Source: an uncultured Bacteroidales bacterium
Lineage (GTDB): Bacteria; Bacteroidota; Bacteroidia; Bacteroidales; Muribaculaceae
DNA length: 41,541 nt
Assembly: GCA_900539915.1 (NCBI GenBank)
Contig: UQDU01000021.1
Coordinates: 1 to 41,541 of the forward strand
Reading direction: 5' to 3'
Shown: positions 17,101-25,908 of the stretch, piece by piece
How the letters are laid out: each line of letters opens with the position of its first letter
How positions within the stretch are numbered: position 1 is the first letter of the stretch
Notes under the pieces: generated by a model
What the model saw: the letters and a program-made list of their open reading frames with translations, nothing else
Told to the model about the DNA's origin: nothing
Databases searched by the model: none
Made by a program: the position numbers and the translations under genes

Positions 17101-20100
17101 CGGAGCAGTCAGCCGCCGTGCGCGAACTGGCACAGCAGAGCTGGGGTACCGCCATGCGCAAACTTGACACCACCAATTTCGACCAGAACAACATCGAATA
17201 TCTGGAATTCTGGCTGATGGACCCCTTCATGGACTATGCGCCTCAGAATTTTGTAGCAGCATCACGTGAAGGCACCATGAAGATACAGCTCGGCGACATA
17301 TCCGAAGACATCCTCAAGGATGGACGCAAAAGCTACGAGAACGGCATACCCTACGGCGGTGCTGACTCTCCGCTTGACGAGACAGTATGGGGCTACGTGC
17401 CGGCTCGTTCGTCGATGGGCTATGCTTTTGCCGACAACAACGATTCGCGCCCCGTACAGGACGTAGGCCTCGATGAACTCAGCAACGCCCAGGAGCAGCA
17501 GTTCCCCACCTACAGTGACTTCATCAACAAGGTGTCGGCACAGTCACCCGACCAAGCCACCATGAACACTGTGATTGCTGACCCGGCCAACGATGACTAC
17601 CACTACTATCTCGGCGATGACTACGACGAGGAAGGGCTTGACATCCTCCAGCGTTACAAACGCTACAACGGCCTGGAATACAACTCGCTTGCACGTAACA
17701 ACGCCGAGGCCCCGGCTCAATACCAGGCCTACAAAAACACGCCTGACGCCGAAGACATCAACGGCGACGGCACGATGAACGAGTCAAACAACTACTATCA
17801 GTATGAGATAGACCTCTCGGATCTGCGTCAGGAAGGCAACAAGGGACGCATCACCGAAACACGTACCTACACCATCACCTACGATGACCTGTCGACTCAG
17901 GAGGTGACATGGTACCACTTCATCATCCCCATCAAGCAGCCCGACTCACAGGTAGGCTCCATATCCAACTTCGCCAATCTGCGGTTTATACGCATGCAGC
18001 TTGAAGGTTTCGACAACACGGTGCACATGCGTCTCGCCAATTTCCAGTTTATCCGCGGCACATGGCGCATGTATGACAAGAATCTCGAAGACCCCACCAA
18101 TCCGCCTACGAGCCAGATGAGCACCGAGGCTCTCAGCCTATTCAACAACTCCGACTCCAAGCCCATCAACTATGTGCTCCCCCCGGGTGTCACCCAGGAG
18201 CAGGAAGCCAACTCCACCTCCGCCCAGCAGCTCAATGAAGGCTCTCTCGCCTTTACAGTCAAGGACCTTGAGCCGGGAGCGGCCAGAGCCATCTACAAGT
18301 CTACATCGCTTGACGTGCGTAACTACAAGAGCATGCAGCTGTGGGTACACGGCCACCATGCCCAGTCGACCGTGCAGGGTTCCATAGAGCCTAATTCGCT
18401 TGAAGTGTTCATCCGTCTCGGGTCTGACGCATACAACAACTTCTACGAAGTCGCCAAGCCTTTGATACTCACACCCGTAGGACCGTCATACAACAATCAG
18501 AGCCTCTCGGACCGCGAAGCCGTGTGGCCCAACTATTTCGACTTCGAGCTACAGGACCTCGTCAATCTCAAGCGCAGCCGTAACCGCGCCCATTATGACA
18601 CATCGAAGGTCTACACCGAACCATCAGACGACAACCGCGACCGCAAACTGCGCGTCAAAGGCAACCCGTCCATAGGCAGCATACAGACCCTGATGATAGG
18701 TGTGCGTAATGTCCGCACCGGCAAAATTGACAACGTAACCGTATGGGTCAACGAGTTGCGTGTCTCAGACTTCACCAACTCCGGCGGATGGGCGGCTAAA
18801 ATAGATGCCACAATCGGCCTGAGCGACATAGCGAGGGTGCAGTTCGGCGGACACGTAGAGACTGCCGGATTCGGCTCGGTGGACCAGGGTCTCAATTCAC
18901 GCCGCCTTGACAAATACGAGAAATACAACGTCACCGTGGAGGGAGACCTGCACCGTTTTGTGCCGGAGAAAGCCAAGCTCAACGCACCGGTGTACTACTC
19001 CTACTCCATGGAGCGCACCACCCCCAAGTACAATCCTCTTGACAATGATGTCAAGGTGAGCGATGCCGTCGACGATGCCACTACCCAGGAGGAGAAGGAT
19101 TTCATAGAGGGCTACTCCGTCACGCGCACGGTCAATCAGAACTTCGCCATGTCGGAGTGGAAATTTGACCGCCGTAGCGAAGTGCCCAAGCCGTGGGACC
19201 CGGCCAACTTCGTGGCCAATTTCTCATTCCGCAAGAAGACCCACCACGACCCCACTACCGACCATGAGTACAACAATGACTACAGCGGAGGTTTGACATA
19301 TACCTACAATCCCTACTCCAAGGGAGTGAAGCCGTTCAGCTTCATCAAGAGCAAGAACCGCAATCTGCGATTCATACGTGACTGGGAACTCTTCTACTTC
19401 CCACGCACCATCATGCTCTCTACCGTAATGACGCGCCACTACGAGGAGACACAGCAACGCGCCGAGTTCAACTATGACCATCCGGAGCTTACTCCCACCA
19501 TGCCGGCCTATGCGGCCAAGGATTTCTACTGGAACCGACGCCTAAATCTCTCATGGAAGCTGACAAATTCGCTTGAATTTACCATCAACACCCAGACACG
19601 CGCACGCATCGAGGAAACCGAGGGAGTAGTCAACCGCACCCTCTTCCCTGACCGCTACAAAGAGTGGCGTGACACAGTGTGGAACAGCATTCTGCGCCTC
19701 GGCACACCGTGGGGCTACAATCAGGAATTTGTAGCCACATACAAAGCTCCATTCAACAAGATTCCGGTACTCGACATGCTCAACGCCTCGGCTGACTACC
19801 GCGGCACCTACAACTGGGACCGCGCGACAATAGTCGGCGGACGCAGTTCGGGTAACCGCATCCAAAACGAAGGCGCATGGACCGTCAACGGCTCTCTGCA
19901 GTTTGACAACATCTACAACAAATTCTCCTACCTCAAGGAAATCAACAAGAGATTTGCCAACACACGCAGCAACCGCAACCAGCAGGAGAAGAAACCGCGC
20001 AAATATGAGCGCACCTTCTCCCTGCGCCCTGACACTACCCTGACCATACGCCACAATCTGCGCACCAAGAAAGTCAACGTAGTGGCAGTCAAGTCCGACG

Positions 20101-21665
20101 GCACCCCGTATGAGATACGCACCAAGGTCATAGACCCCAACACCATCGAGGTGCTCACCCGAGGCAACGAGTCGCTGAAATTCACGGTCAACGAAGTCCT
20201 TAAGACCGACAAGACCTTCTGGACCGAAGTGCTCGCCTACAGCACCAGGCTGCTGATGAGTCCGCGAAACCTGAGGGTGGTATGGAAGCACGGCAACCGC
20301 TCCGAGATACCCATGTTCATCCCCAACGCAGGTGACATATTCGGCCAAAATCTGACATCCGGACCCATGGCTCCGGGCATGGCGTTTGCCTTCGGTATGA
20401 CCGACGAGAACTTCCTCAACGATGCGCTTGACCGCGGATGGCTTATGAGAGACGAGACCCTTAACTCGCCGGCCATGTTTACCAAAAACGATAATCTCAC
20501 CATGGAGCTTAACCTTGAACTCTTCAAAGGATTCAAGGTGCGCCTGACCGGGGCGCGCAGCCATGACCAGGTGAGCAACATACAGTTCGGCACATCAAAC
20601 CTGATGACCACCTACTCAGGCCGCTACACCAAGTCGCATGTGGCCATAGCCACGGCTCTGCGCTCCTACAGCGCATCAGACAATTACCGCAGCGATGCCT
20701 TTGACAAGATGTGTGACTACGTGGAGATAATGCAGCGCAGATACAACGCCCAGTATCAAGGCACCAACTATCCGCAGACGGGAGTGTTTGCCCACGGCCA
20801 GCCGGCCAATGCCCAGGCCGGAAAACCGTTTGACCCGGCCAACGGCGTAAGCCCCACAAGCAGCGACGTGCTCATCCCGGCATTCATCGCGGCCTACAGC
20901 GGCACCAACCCCGAGAAGCAGTATCTCGACATATTCCCCTCCATAGCCCACATACTCCCCAACTGGACTATAACCTACGATGGGCTTATCAACCTCGGGA
21001 ATATGCGCAACATCTTCAAGAGTTTCACCCTGTCACACGCCTACCAGTGCTCCTATGAGATAGGGTCGTATGCGAGCCACGGTACATGGGAAAGCGCAGG
21101 TGCAGGGGGCAACCTCGGCTTCCTCTACAATGAGACCACAGGTCTTGTGCTCCCCTCGTCGCCCTACAATGTGCAGTCGGTAAGCATCAACGAACGCTTC
21201 AATCCGCTTATACGAGTGGCCGCCACGCTCAACAACAATCTCAACTTCAGCGTACAGTGGGCCGATACTCGCAATCTGACCCTCAACACCTCCGCAGGAC
21301 AGGTAGTGGAAAATCTCTCACGGCGCATCGGGGTCAGCGCGGGCTATGTCATCAATAACTTCAACTCCGTGCTCAAACTCGGCAAGAAGCAGACCGGATT
21401 CAACAACGACCTTACCCTCCAGGGTGAGTTCTCCTATCAGGTGACCCAGGCACTCATCCGCACCATCCAGAGCCGGTTTACCCAGGGTACCAACGGAGCA
21501 CGCACCGTCGACCTCAACATCATAGCAAAATATGCCGTATCTCGTCTGCTCTCCTTCGGCGGATATTTCAGGCACCAGATACACACACCCATCGTGTCAA
21601 CCAACGCCTTCCCTACATCCACCACCGATTTCGGCTTTACATTTGACATCTCGTTGGCTCAATAG
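14151..21665 (+). CDS. sprA: Type IX secretion outer-membrane translocon SprA (Sov)
   Basis: SprA is the very large outer-membrane barrel through which type IX substrates leave the cell. At 2504 residues this is the expected size. It has a signal peptide (residues 1 to about 32, ending PSRAQ) followed by proline-rich PPPPPVPVSNP. The long Tyr/Asn/Asp-rich body includes segments such as FNIFDMNFALGPLEKIFGPGGVNLKLNG and GSVYIDDFDTSSSALSLAYP, which are typical of SprA. The start codon is GTG at 14151; no ATG gives a signal peptide. It lies between ruvA and bioF (15-bp gap). The other core type IX genes (porK/L/M/N, porV, porU) are not here. The 1214-residue secreted protein at 28.8-32.5 kb has a matching-looking sorting tail. 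Confidence 0.93.
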   Translation: MNSPHSRYKHISSLCIAAAIIAVAGLVMPSRAQYRQSSLSAPPPPPVPVSNPLMQTADSLMTPFPVGYTVPPDVDYLLNQEFAADLATPSNITTTPEYDPVTGVYVVRTRVGDMEVATPFILTPQQYNDWQMRQSMLDYYRQRNAEELDESKKHPFNIFDMNFALGPLEKIFGPGGVNLKLNGNMQINMGISSQYNGDPSRSKRHQRTTRFDFDQKIQATVNATVGNRMSFNMSYNTDATFDFDSKNLKLAYKGEEDDIVKEIEAGNVSMTTGGTLIRGATALFGLKTKLQFGKLTATALVAQQNSASKSVSTEGGAQTTEFLVKAHDYDSDRHYFLGLYFYDHYNEFAANLPLTTSGVEINNVEIWVTNRTGNYNNSRDIIAFTDLGESVASNLQNPTQVHITGGNEGKRPSNNNNDLYASVKDIENFNGAEQVLSARGLVSGNDYMKVEKARLLSSGEYTVNKQLGYISLRSQLRDEVLGISYEYTYNGTTYYVGTMSSSVKETERPLMVKMLKSVQSNADMKTWKLMMRNVYNTGGYSLVRDHFKLDVKFLNQANGNVEQIYLPLSGTLGQTPLLQILGLDRLNTTNQSPSDGFFDWLDGYTVLPQTGRIIFPVTEPFGEYLAEQITRSGFSRAEADKYCYYDLYTKLQSENIETENSNVFTLQGRMQAATGNTIRLNATNVPRGSVVVTAGGTRLIENTDYTVDYSMGLVTILNQSIIDSGQNISVSLEDQGMNMLQKRTLLGLDLQYKFNRDFSVGATVMHYSEKTQRQKISITDNVVNNTIWGFNFDYNTRFNWLTSLLNKIPTVNATQPSTLNLKGEFAQIIPHTVKSGNNSGSVYIDDFDTSSSALSLAYPSAWQIGSAPYERTIADETGNVPSDLETGFRRGMLNWNIIDQLFINERTSGAPRNISGNKVILENPYVRQIKKLELFPGSADYVNDIDYINTFNFSFYPLERGPYNVNPDYYRPDVLGFRNNPVTPEQSAAVRELAQQSWGTAMRKLDTTNFDQNNIEYLEFWLMDPFMDYAPQNFVAASREGTMKIQLGDISEDILKDGRKSYENGIPYGGADSPLDETVWGYVPARSSMGYAFADNNDSRPVQDVGLDELSNAQEQQFPTYSDFINKVSAQSPDQATMNTVIADPANDDYHYYLGDDYDEEGLDILQRYKRYNGLEYNSLARNNAEAPAQYQAYKNTPDAEDINGDGTMNESNNYYQYEIDLSDLRQEGNKGRITETRTYTITYDDLSTQEVTWYHFIIPIKQPDSQVGSISNFANLRFIRMQLEGFDNTVHMRLANFQFIRGTWRMYDKNLEDPTNPPTSQMSTEALSLFNNSDSKPINYVLPPGVTQEQEANSTSAQQLNEGSLAFTVKDLEPGAARAIYKSTSLDVRNYKSMQLWVHGHHAQSTVQGSIEPNSLEVFIRLGSDAYNNFYEVAKPLILTPVGPSYNNQSLSDREAVWPNYFDFELQDLVNLKRSRNRAHYDTSKVYTEPSDDNRDRKLRVKGNPSIGSIQTLMIGVRNVRTGKIDNVTVWVNELRVSDFTNSGGWAAKIDATIGLSDIARVQFGGHVETAGFGSVDQGLNSRRLDKYEKYNVTVEGDLHRFVPEKAKLNAPVYYSYSMERTTPKYNPLDNDVKVSDAVDDATTQEEKDFIEGYSVTRTVNQNFAMSEWKFDRRSEVPKPWDPANFVANFSFRKKTHHDPTTDHEYNNDYSGGLTYTYNPYSKGVKPFSFIKSKNRNLRFIRDWELFYFPRTIMLSTVMTRHYEETQQRAEFNYDHPELTPTMPAYAAKDFYWNRRLNLSWKLTNSLEFTINTQTRARIEETEGVVNRTLFPDRYKEWRDTVWNSILRLGTPWGYNQEFVATYKAPFNKIPVLDMLNASADYRGTYNWDRATIVGGRSSGNRIQNEGAWTVNGSLQFDNIYNKFSYLKEINKRFANTRSNRNQQEKKPRKYERTFSLRPDTTLTIRHNLRTKKVNVVAVKSDGTPYEIRTKVIDPNTIEVLTRGNESLKFTVNEVLKTDKTFWTEVLAYSTRLLMSPRNLRVVWKHGNRSEIPMFIPNAGDIFGQNLTSGPMAPGMAFAFGMTDENFLNDALDRGWLMRDETLNSPAMFTKNDNLTMELNLELFKGFKVRLTGARSHDQVSNIQFGTSNLMTTYSGRYTKSHVAIATALRSYSASDNYRSDAFDKMCDYVEIMQRRYNAQYQGTNYPQTGVFAHGQPANAQAGKPFDPANGVSPTSSDVLIPAFIAAYSGTNPEKQYLDIFPSIAHILPNWTITYDGLINLGNMRNIFKSFTLSHAYQCSYEIGSYASHGTWESAGAGGNLGFLYNETTGLVLPSSPYNVQSVSINERFNPLIRVAATLNNNLNFSVQWADTRNLTLNTSAGQVVENLSRRIGVSAGYVINNFNSVLKLGKKQTGFNNDLTLQGEFSYQVTQALIRTIQSRFTQGTNGARTVDLNIIAKYAVSRLLSFGGYFRHQIHTPIVSTNAFPTSTTDFGFTFDISLAQ

Positions 21666-21680
21666 CAGCCATCAACAGAT

Positions 21681-22799
21681 ATGGACTATAAAGCACTTTT
21701 AGACCGTCTCGCATCATCAGGCAATCTGCGCAGCATACCCTCCGGGCAGACACATCCCGTCATAGACCTCTCGTCAAACGACTATATGGGCTATGCCGCC
21801 GACCCGTCGTTGCAACAGAGATTCTTTTCATCAGCGGCCAACACAGCCATCCCCTTGACATCTTCGGCGGCACGTCTGCTGGCCGGAAGTCAGAGCCATT
21901 ACCGTGCGCTTGAAGACAGGCTTGGCGACTTATATGGCCGTCCGGCTCTGCTGTTTAACTCAGGCTACCACGCCAACACCGGGTTGATAAGCGGCCTGAC
22001 CGATGCAAGCGACATCATACTCGCCGACAAGCTCGTGCATGCAAGCATAATCGACGGCATGAAACTCAGCGATGCCTCTCATGCACGCTGGCGCCACAAC
22101 GACATATCACATCTCGAACGTCTCATAGTCCGCCATCGTACCGAGAGTCCCGACGCACGCATATGGATTGTGGTCGAGAGCGTCTACAGCATGGACGGAG
22201 ACACGGCTCCCATCGATGCTCTATTTGACCTCAAACGCCGCCACGGCAATGTGATGCTGTATGTGGATGAAGCGCATGCCGTAGGTTGCATCGGACACCG
22301 CGGACTCGGCGTAGTGGCTGACAAAGCCGATGCCGATATGGTCGATGTAGTCGTGGGTACCTTCGGCAAAGCACTTGCCTCGCAGGGTGCGTATGCCATC
22401 CTCTCCCCTATGCTGCGAGAAGTCGCCATAAACCGTTGCCGCAGCTTCATCTTCTCCACCGCACTCCCTCCCATGTCGGCGGCATGGAGCCTCTTTATCC
22501 TCGAGCACAGCATCGGGCAGGATGACCGCCGGGCACACCTCGCCGAAATGTCGGCAAGGATGCGCCGCAATCTCGGGCTCGACCAGGGCACACAGATCAT
22601 ACCCTACATCATAGGCGACGCGGTGCGCACGCTCGACATTTCGCGCACGCTGCTTGACCGGGGCATAAAGATATTGCCCATACGCACCCCAACCGTGCCT
22701 CCCGGCACCGAACGGCTGCGCATCAGCCTCAACGCATCAATAACTCCCGAGGAGATTGACATGGTATCTGATTGTCTGCTAAAAGTCTGCCGTCTATGA
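21681..22799 (+). CDS. bioF: 8-amino-7-oxononanoate synthase BioF
   Basis: PLP enzyme that condenses pimeloyl-ACP with L-alanine in biotin synthesis. The 372-residue protein shows the alpha-oxoamine synthase pattern: DLSSNDYMGYA near residue 30, SSAARLLAGSQSHYRALEDRLGDLYGR (about 60-86), FNSGYHANTG, VVESVYSMDGDTAPI, YVDEAHAVGCIGHRGLG, and the PLP lysine in TFGKALASQGAY at residue 230. It is the first biotin gene, 15 bp after sprA, and its stop codon overlaps the next start as ATGA. Confidence 0.93.
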   Translation: MDYKALLDRLASSGNLRSIPSGQTHPVIDLSSNDYMGYAADPSLQQRFFSSAANTAIPLTSSAARLLAGSQSHYRALEDRLGDLYGRPALLFNSGYHANTGLISGLTDASDIILADKLVHASIIDGMKLSDASHARWRHNDISHLERLIVRHRTESPDARIWIVVESVYSMDGDTAPIDALFDLKRRHGNVMLYVDEAHAVGCIGHRGLGVVADKADADMVDVVVGTFGKALASQGAYAILSPMLREVAINRCRSFIFSTALPPMSAAWSLFILEHSIGQDDRRAHLAEMSARMRRNLGLDQGTQIIPYIIGDAVRTLDISRTLLDRGIKILPIRTPTVPPGTERLRISLNASITPEEIDMVSDCLLKVCRL

Positions 22800-24142
22800 C
22801 CATACAGAGCATCAAAATGACAGGCTCCCTGAGAGCCGTGGTGATTTTCGCCGGCTGGGCCATGGATGCACGCCCATTTGCATCGCTCCACAAGGATGGC
22901 TACGACCTATATGTGGCATATGACTACCGCACCGCCGAGGCCGATACCGCCCAGCTTGAACGTTATGATGAAATCTGCATCGTGGCGTGGTCATGGGGAG
23001 TGCCGGCCGCAGCACACTTTATCCACCGCCACAGCGAGCTTACTGTCACAGCCGCCATAGCCGTCAACGGCACCATGACGCCCATTGATGACACCTGCGG
23101 CATACCCGAGAGGATTTTTCAGGGCACACTCGACGGTCTGACGGAGAGCAGCCTCGCCAAATTTTATCGCCGTGTATGCGGTTCAGCCTCACTATACCGC
23201 CGGTTTGCCGAGAATGCACCCATGCGTGACTTCGCATCGCTGCGCCCCGAATTGGAGGCCATACGTGACAACGGCGCAGCCACCCTCTCGCCGCTAATAT
23301 TCGACAGGGTTATGATCAGCGACACCGACCTCATAATCCCCTCGGACAATCAACGGCATGCCTGGAAGGTGCATCCGTGTGTCATGGAAACGGAGGGCGC
23401 ACATCTGCCCGATTTCCAGCGCATACTCGATCTGTATGTCCGTGACAAATCGCTTATCGGAGAGCGGTTTGCTGCGGCATCGGCCACATATCCACAGGAA
23501 GCGAATGTGCAACGCCACATAGCCCGGCGACTGGCCGCACTCTGGCGCAGCCATGACAGCAGAGAAGCCGTAAGCATACTCGAACTGGGCACAGGATGCG
23601 GATTTATGACCGAACATTACATCAAAGCTCCCTGGTGCCGCCGTGCCACCCTCGTAGACCTCTATCCGAGCATCGACGGAGTGGAAGTCGGCGATGCGGA
23701 GACATATCCGTTAGCATCGGGAGAATGGGACACCGTCATCGCGGCATCGGCCATGCAGTGGTTCAACTCCATACGCCGCTTTCTGCAACGGGCTGCCGAT
23801 GCTCTTCCACCGGGAGGCATAATGGCACTGTCGGGCTTCGGCGAAAGGCATTTCCACGAACTCCGAGGCATGATACCCAATTCGCTCTACTACTATTCCA
23901 CAGAGGAGTTTGCCTCGATAGTGCCTGACGGGCTCCGCATCGTGGCTGCCGAAGACGAGACCGTCACCATCACTTTCACAGACATGCGCGATATGCTTGA
24001 CCATCTCAGGCTGACCGGGGTCAACGGTATCACATCCCGACAGACCGTGGGCATCACACGCCGCATACTGGCCGAGATGAGTGCCTCTGACAGCCCTACG
24101 CTGACCTACCACCCTACATATTTCATACTCCGGAAAATCTAA
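22796..24142 (+). CDS. bioGC: BioG-BioC fusion: pimeloyl-ACP methyl ester esterase and malonyl-ACP methyltransferase
   Basis: One protein with the enzymes that open and close the pimeloyl-ACP route of biotin synthesis. The N-terminal part (residues 1 to about 220) is BioG/DUF452-like, an alpha/beta hydrolase with nucleophile Ser66 in AWSWGV, an acid around 176-178 (SDTDLIIP) and His203 in EGAHLPDF. The C-terminal part (about 224-448) is BioC-like, starting FAAASATYPQEANVQRHIA, with the SAM-binding motif ILELGTGCGFMTE at 261-273. The start at 22796 forms the ATGA overlap with bioF; a TTG at 22772 would add eight residues and is less likely. Such fusions are known in Bacteroidota. BioC methylates malonyl-ACP and BioG later removes the methyl group. 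Confidence 0.88.
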   Translation: MTIQSIKMTGSLRAVVIFAGWAMDARPFASLHKDGYDLYVAYDYRTAEADTAQLERYDEICIVAWSWGVPAAAHFIHRHSELTVTAAIAVNGTMTPIDDTCGIPERIFQGTLDGLTESSLAKFYRRVCGSASLYRRFAENAPMRDFASLRPELEAIRDNGAATLSPLIFDRVMISDTDLIIPSDNQRHAWKVHPCVMETEGAHLPDFQRILDLYVRDKSLIGERFAAASATYPQEANVQRHIARRLAALWRSHDSREAVSILELGTGCGFMTEHYIKAPWCRRATLVDLYPSIDGVEVGDAETYPLASGEWDTVIAASAMQWFNSIRRFLQRAADALPPGGIMALSGFGERHFHELRGMIPNSLYYYSTEEFASIVPDGLRIVAAEDETVTITFTDMRDMLDHLRLTGVNGITSRQTVGITRRILAEMSASDSPTLTYHPTYFILRKI

Positions 24143-24153
24143 ACCGCCACAAT

Positions 24154-24798
24154 ATGTCAAAATCAATATTCATATCAGGCATAGACACCGATGCCGGCAA
24201 GAGCTACGTCACCGGCTGGTTAGCCAAGACTCTCGCAGAGTCGGGCAAGAAAGTAGCCACAATGAAATTCATACAGACAGGCAACACCGGCCGCTCCGAG
24301 GACATAGAGGTGCACCGTCGCATCATGGGACACTCATTGCCCGAAGATGCTGACCTCACCACCTCCCCTGTCATATTCACATATCCGGCATCGCCCCACC
24401 TGTCGGCCATGATAGACCGCCGTCCCATAGATTTCGAGGCCATAGAGCGGTCACGTGCGCTGCTTGAATCGCGCTACGACATAGTGCTGATAGAGGGTGC
24501 CGGAGGACTGATGGTGCCGCTGTCTGATGACCGACTCACCATCGACTACCCTGTGGAGCACGCCCTCCCGGTGATACTCGTAACCAACGGACGGCTTGGC
24601 TCCATCAGCCACACGATACTCTCGCTTGAAGCCATAGCCTCACGAGGGCTGCAACTTGACCGTGTCATCTACAACAGATATTTCGACAACGATAAAGTCA
24701 TCGCCCCCGACACTCACAGGTACATACGGCAATATCTCGACAGACATTTCCCGGGAGTGGAGATGGTGGATTGCCCCGTAATCAGCAATCAGGATTGA
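24154..24798 (+). CDS. bioD: Dethiobiotin synthase BioD
   Basis: ATP-dependent carboxylase that closes the ureido ring, turning 7,8-diaminopelargonate into dethiobiotin. The 214-residue protein opens with the P-loop-like GIDTDAGKSYVTGWL (residues 9-23). It has KFIQTG (the substrate-binding region) and LIEGAGGLMVPLSDD (about 112-126), all typical of BioD. It follows bioGC after 11 bp and overlaps the gluQ reading frame at its end. BioA and BioB, needed for the flanking steps, are not in the window. Confidence 0.93.
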   Translation: MSKSIFISGIDTDAGKSYVTGWLAKTLAESGKKVATMKFIQTGNTGRSEDIEVHRRIMGHSLPEDADLTTSPVIFTYPASPHLSAMIDRRPIDFEAIERSRALLESRYDIVLIEGAGGLMVPLSDDRLTIDYPVEHALPVILVTNGRLGSISHTILSLEAIASRGLQLDRVIYNRYFDNDKVIAPDTHRYIRQYLDRHFPGVEMVDCPVISNQD

Positions 24799-25718
24799 AC
24801 ACGTTAGCTGACATACTCGCCAATGCCACGCCCGACACAACGGCTCGCGGACGGTTTGCACCGTCGCCTACGGGGCGTATGCACCTGGGCAACATTGTAG
24901 CCGCACTGCTCTCATACCTGTCAGTGAAATCCAAGGGAGGCAAATGGGTGCTCCGCATCGAGGACATAGACCCCCAACGCTCCAAGCAGCACTATGCCGA
25001 CATGCTTATGGATGACCTCCGGTGGTTAGGACTGCAATGGGACGAAGGCCCTTACTACCAGAGCCGCCGCGGCGACATATATCAGGAGCAGCTTGCACGA
25101 CTCTGTGAGCGAGGCATCATATATCCCTGCCGGTGCACGAGGGCCGAACTGATGGCGTCACAGGCTCCGCACGAGTCTGACGGACATATAGTCTACAGCG
25201 GCAAATGCCGCCCGGCGTCCCTTTCGGGCGAGATACCCCTCATCGGGGAAACTTTGCGGCTTATGGTGCCCCCGTATCCGGGGGTGACGGATTCTGGCGG
25301 AGGACTGATAACATTTCGCGATGACCTGTGCGGCCCACAGTCGGTATCGCTCCATGACCATTGCGGAGATTTCATAGTCCGACGGCGCGACGGCGCATGG
25401 GCATATCAGTTTGCCGTAGCCATTGACGATGCCCTGATGGGTATCACGGAGGTGGTGCGTGGCGAAGACCTGCTCCTCTCTACAGCCCAGCAACTCTATG
25501 TCATGCTGCAGCTCGGCCTGACACCTCCCCGACACTACATCCATTTCCCCCTCGTGCGCAACAATGCCGGCATACGGCTGAGCAAACGAGACCAAAGCCT
25601 CTCCATGGAGCATTTACGCCGCTCCTACTCCCCTCAGGACATAATAGCAATGGCAGCCGAAGCCGCAGCACTGCCACAAACCCTCTTGCAGCCCCTTATC
25701 ACTGCCCAATGTCACTAA
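24771..25718 (+). CDS. gluQ: Glutamyl-Q tRNA(Asp) synthetase GluQ
   Basis: A shortened glutamyl-tRNA synthetase that attaches glutamate to queuosine at the wobble base of tRNA-Asp. The class I signature GRFAPSPTGRMHLGNI and the KMSKS-like RLSKRDQS are present. A Cys cluster (CRCTRAEL ... YSGKCR) gives the zinc-site pattern typical of GluQ. The protein lacks the anticodon-binding half of GltX, as expected at about 300 residues. No ATG fits: TTG at 24771, or TTG at 24795, which overlaps the bioD stop as TTGA, are the options. The stop codon and last codons lie inside the left arm of repeat element A. Confidence 0.85.
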   Translation: MPRNQQSGLNTLADILANATPDTTARGRFAPSPTGRMHLGNIVAALLSYLSVKSKGGKWVLRIEDIDPQRSKQHYADMLMDDLRWLGLQWDEGPYYQSRRGDIYQEQLARLCERGIIYPCRCTRAELMASQAPHESDGHIVYSGKCRPASLSGEIPLIGETLRLMVPPYPGVTDSGGGLITFRDDLCGPQSVSLHDHCGDFIVRRRDGAWAYQFAVAIDDALMGITEVVRGEDLLLSTAQQLYVMLQLGLTPPRHYIHFPLVRNNAGIRLSKRDQSLSMEHLRRSYSPQDIIAMAAEAAALPQTLLQPLITAQCH

Positions 25719-25872
25719 CTTAAGCAGTCATTAATGCTTGAATGACGTTCCTATGTAGTAGGGACATGCCATGGCATGTCGCCTGAAGCTTTGCAAATGA
25801 GGCGGCTGCGTTAGCAGACATGCCATGGCATGTCCCTACTGCAATGAGTGCATTCCTTAAGTTAGTGAAATT
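25708..25872 (+). mobile_element. Repeat element A: MITE/REPIN-like palindromic element
   Basis: About 165 bp with inverted ends that match at 16 of 17 bases (25708-25724 and 25856-25872, core TCACTAACTTAAG). Inside are two identical 18-bp perfect palindromes GACATGCCATGGCATGTC (25763-25780 and 25817-25834), in an inverted GTAGGG...CCCTAC frame. No coding capacity. Its reverse complement aligns with element B at 28.5 kb. It resembles non-autonomous REP/REPIN or MITE elements that need a transposase encoded elsewhere. Its left arm supplies the gluQ stop codon. Confidence 0.72.
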
Positions 25873-25908
25873 GTATCACTGCCCGACCGTAGGTATAATC
25901 GGGGCTGT

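Noticed and set aside
19551..20564. 337-residue minus-strand frame inside sprA
   Set aside because: Antisense to a continuous, family-like SprA sequence; no motif or own upstream signal.
22772..22795. TTG start adding eight residues to BioGC
   Set aside because: The ATG at 22796 overlaps the bioF stop as ATGA and gives a normal BioG start, so the extension is unlikely.
25763..25834. The paired 18-bp palindromes as a CRISPR-like array
   Set aside because: Only two units in inverted rather than direct orientation, no spacer series and no cas genes nearby.
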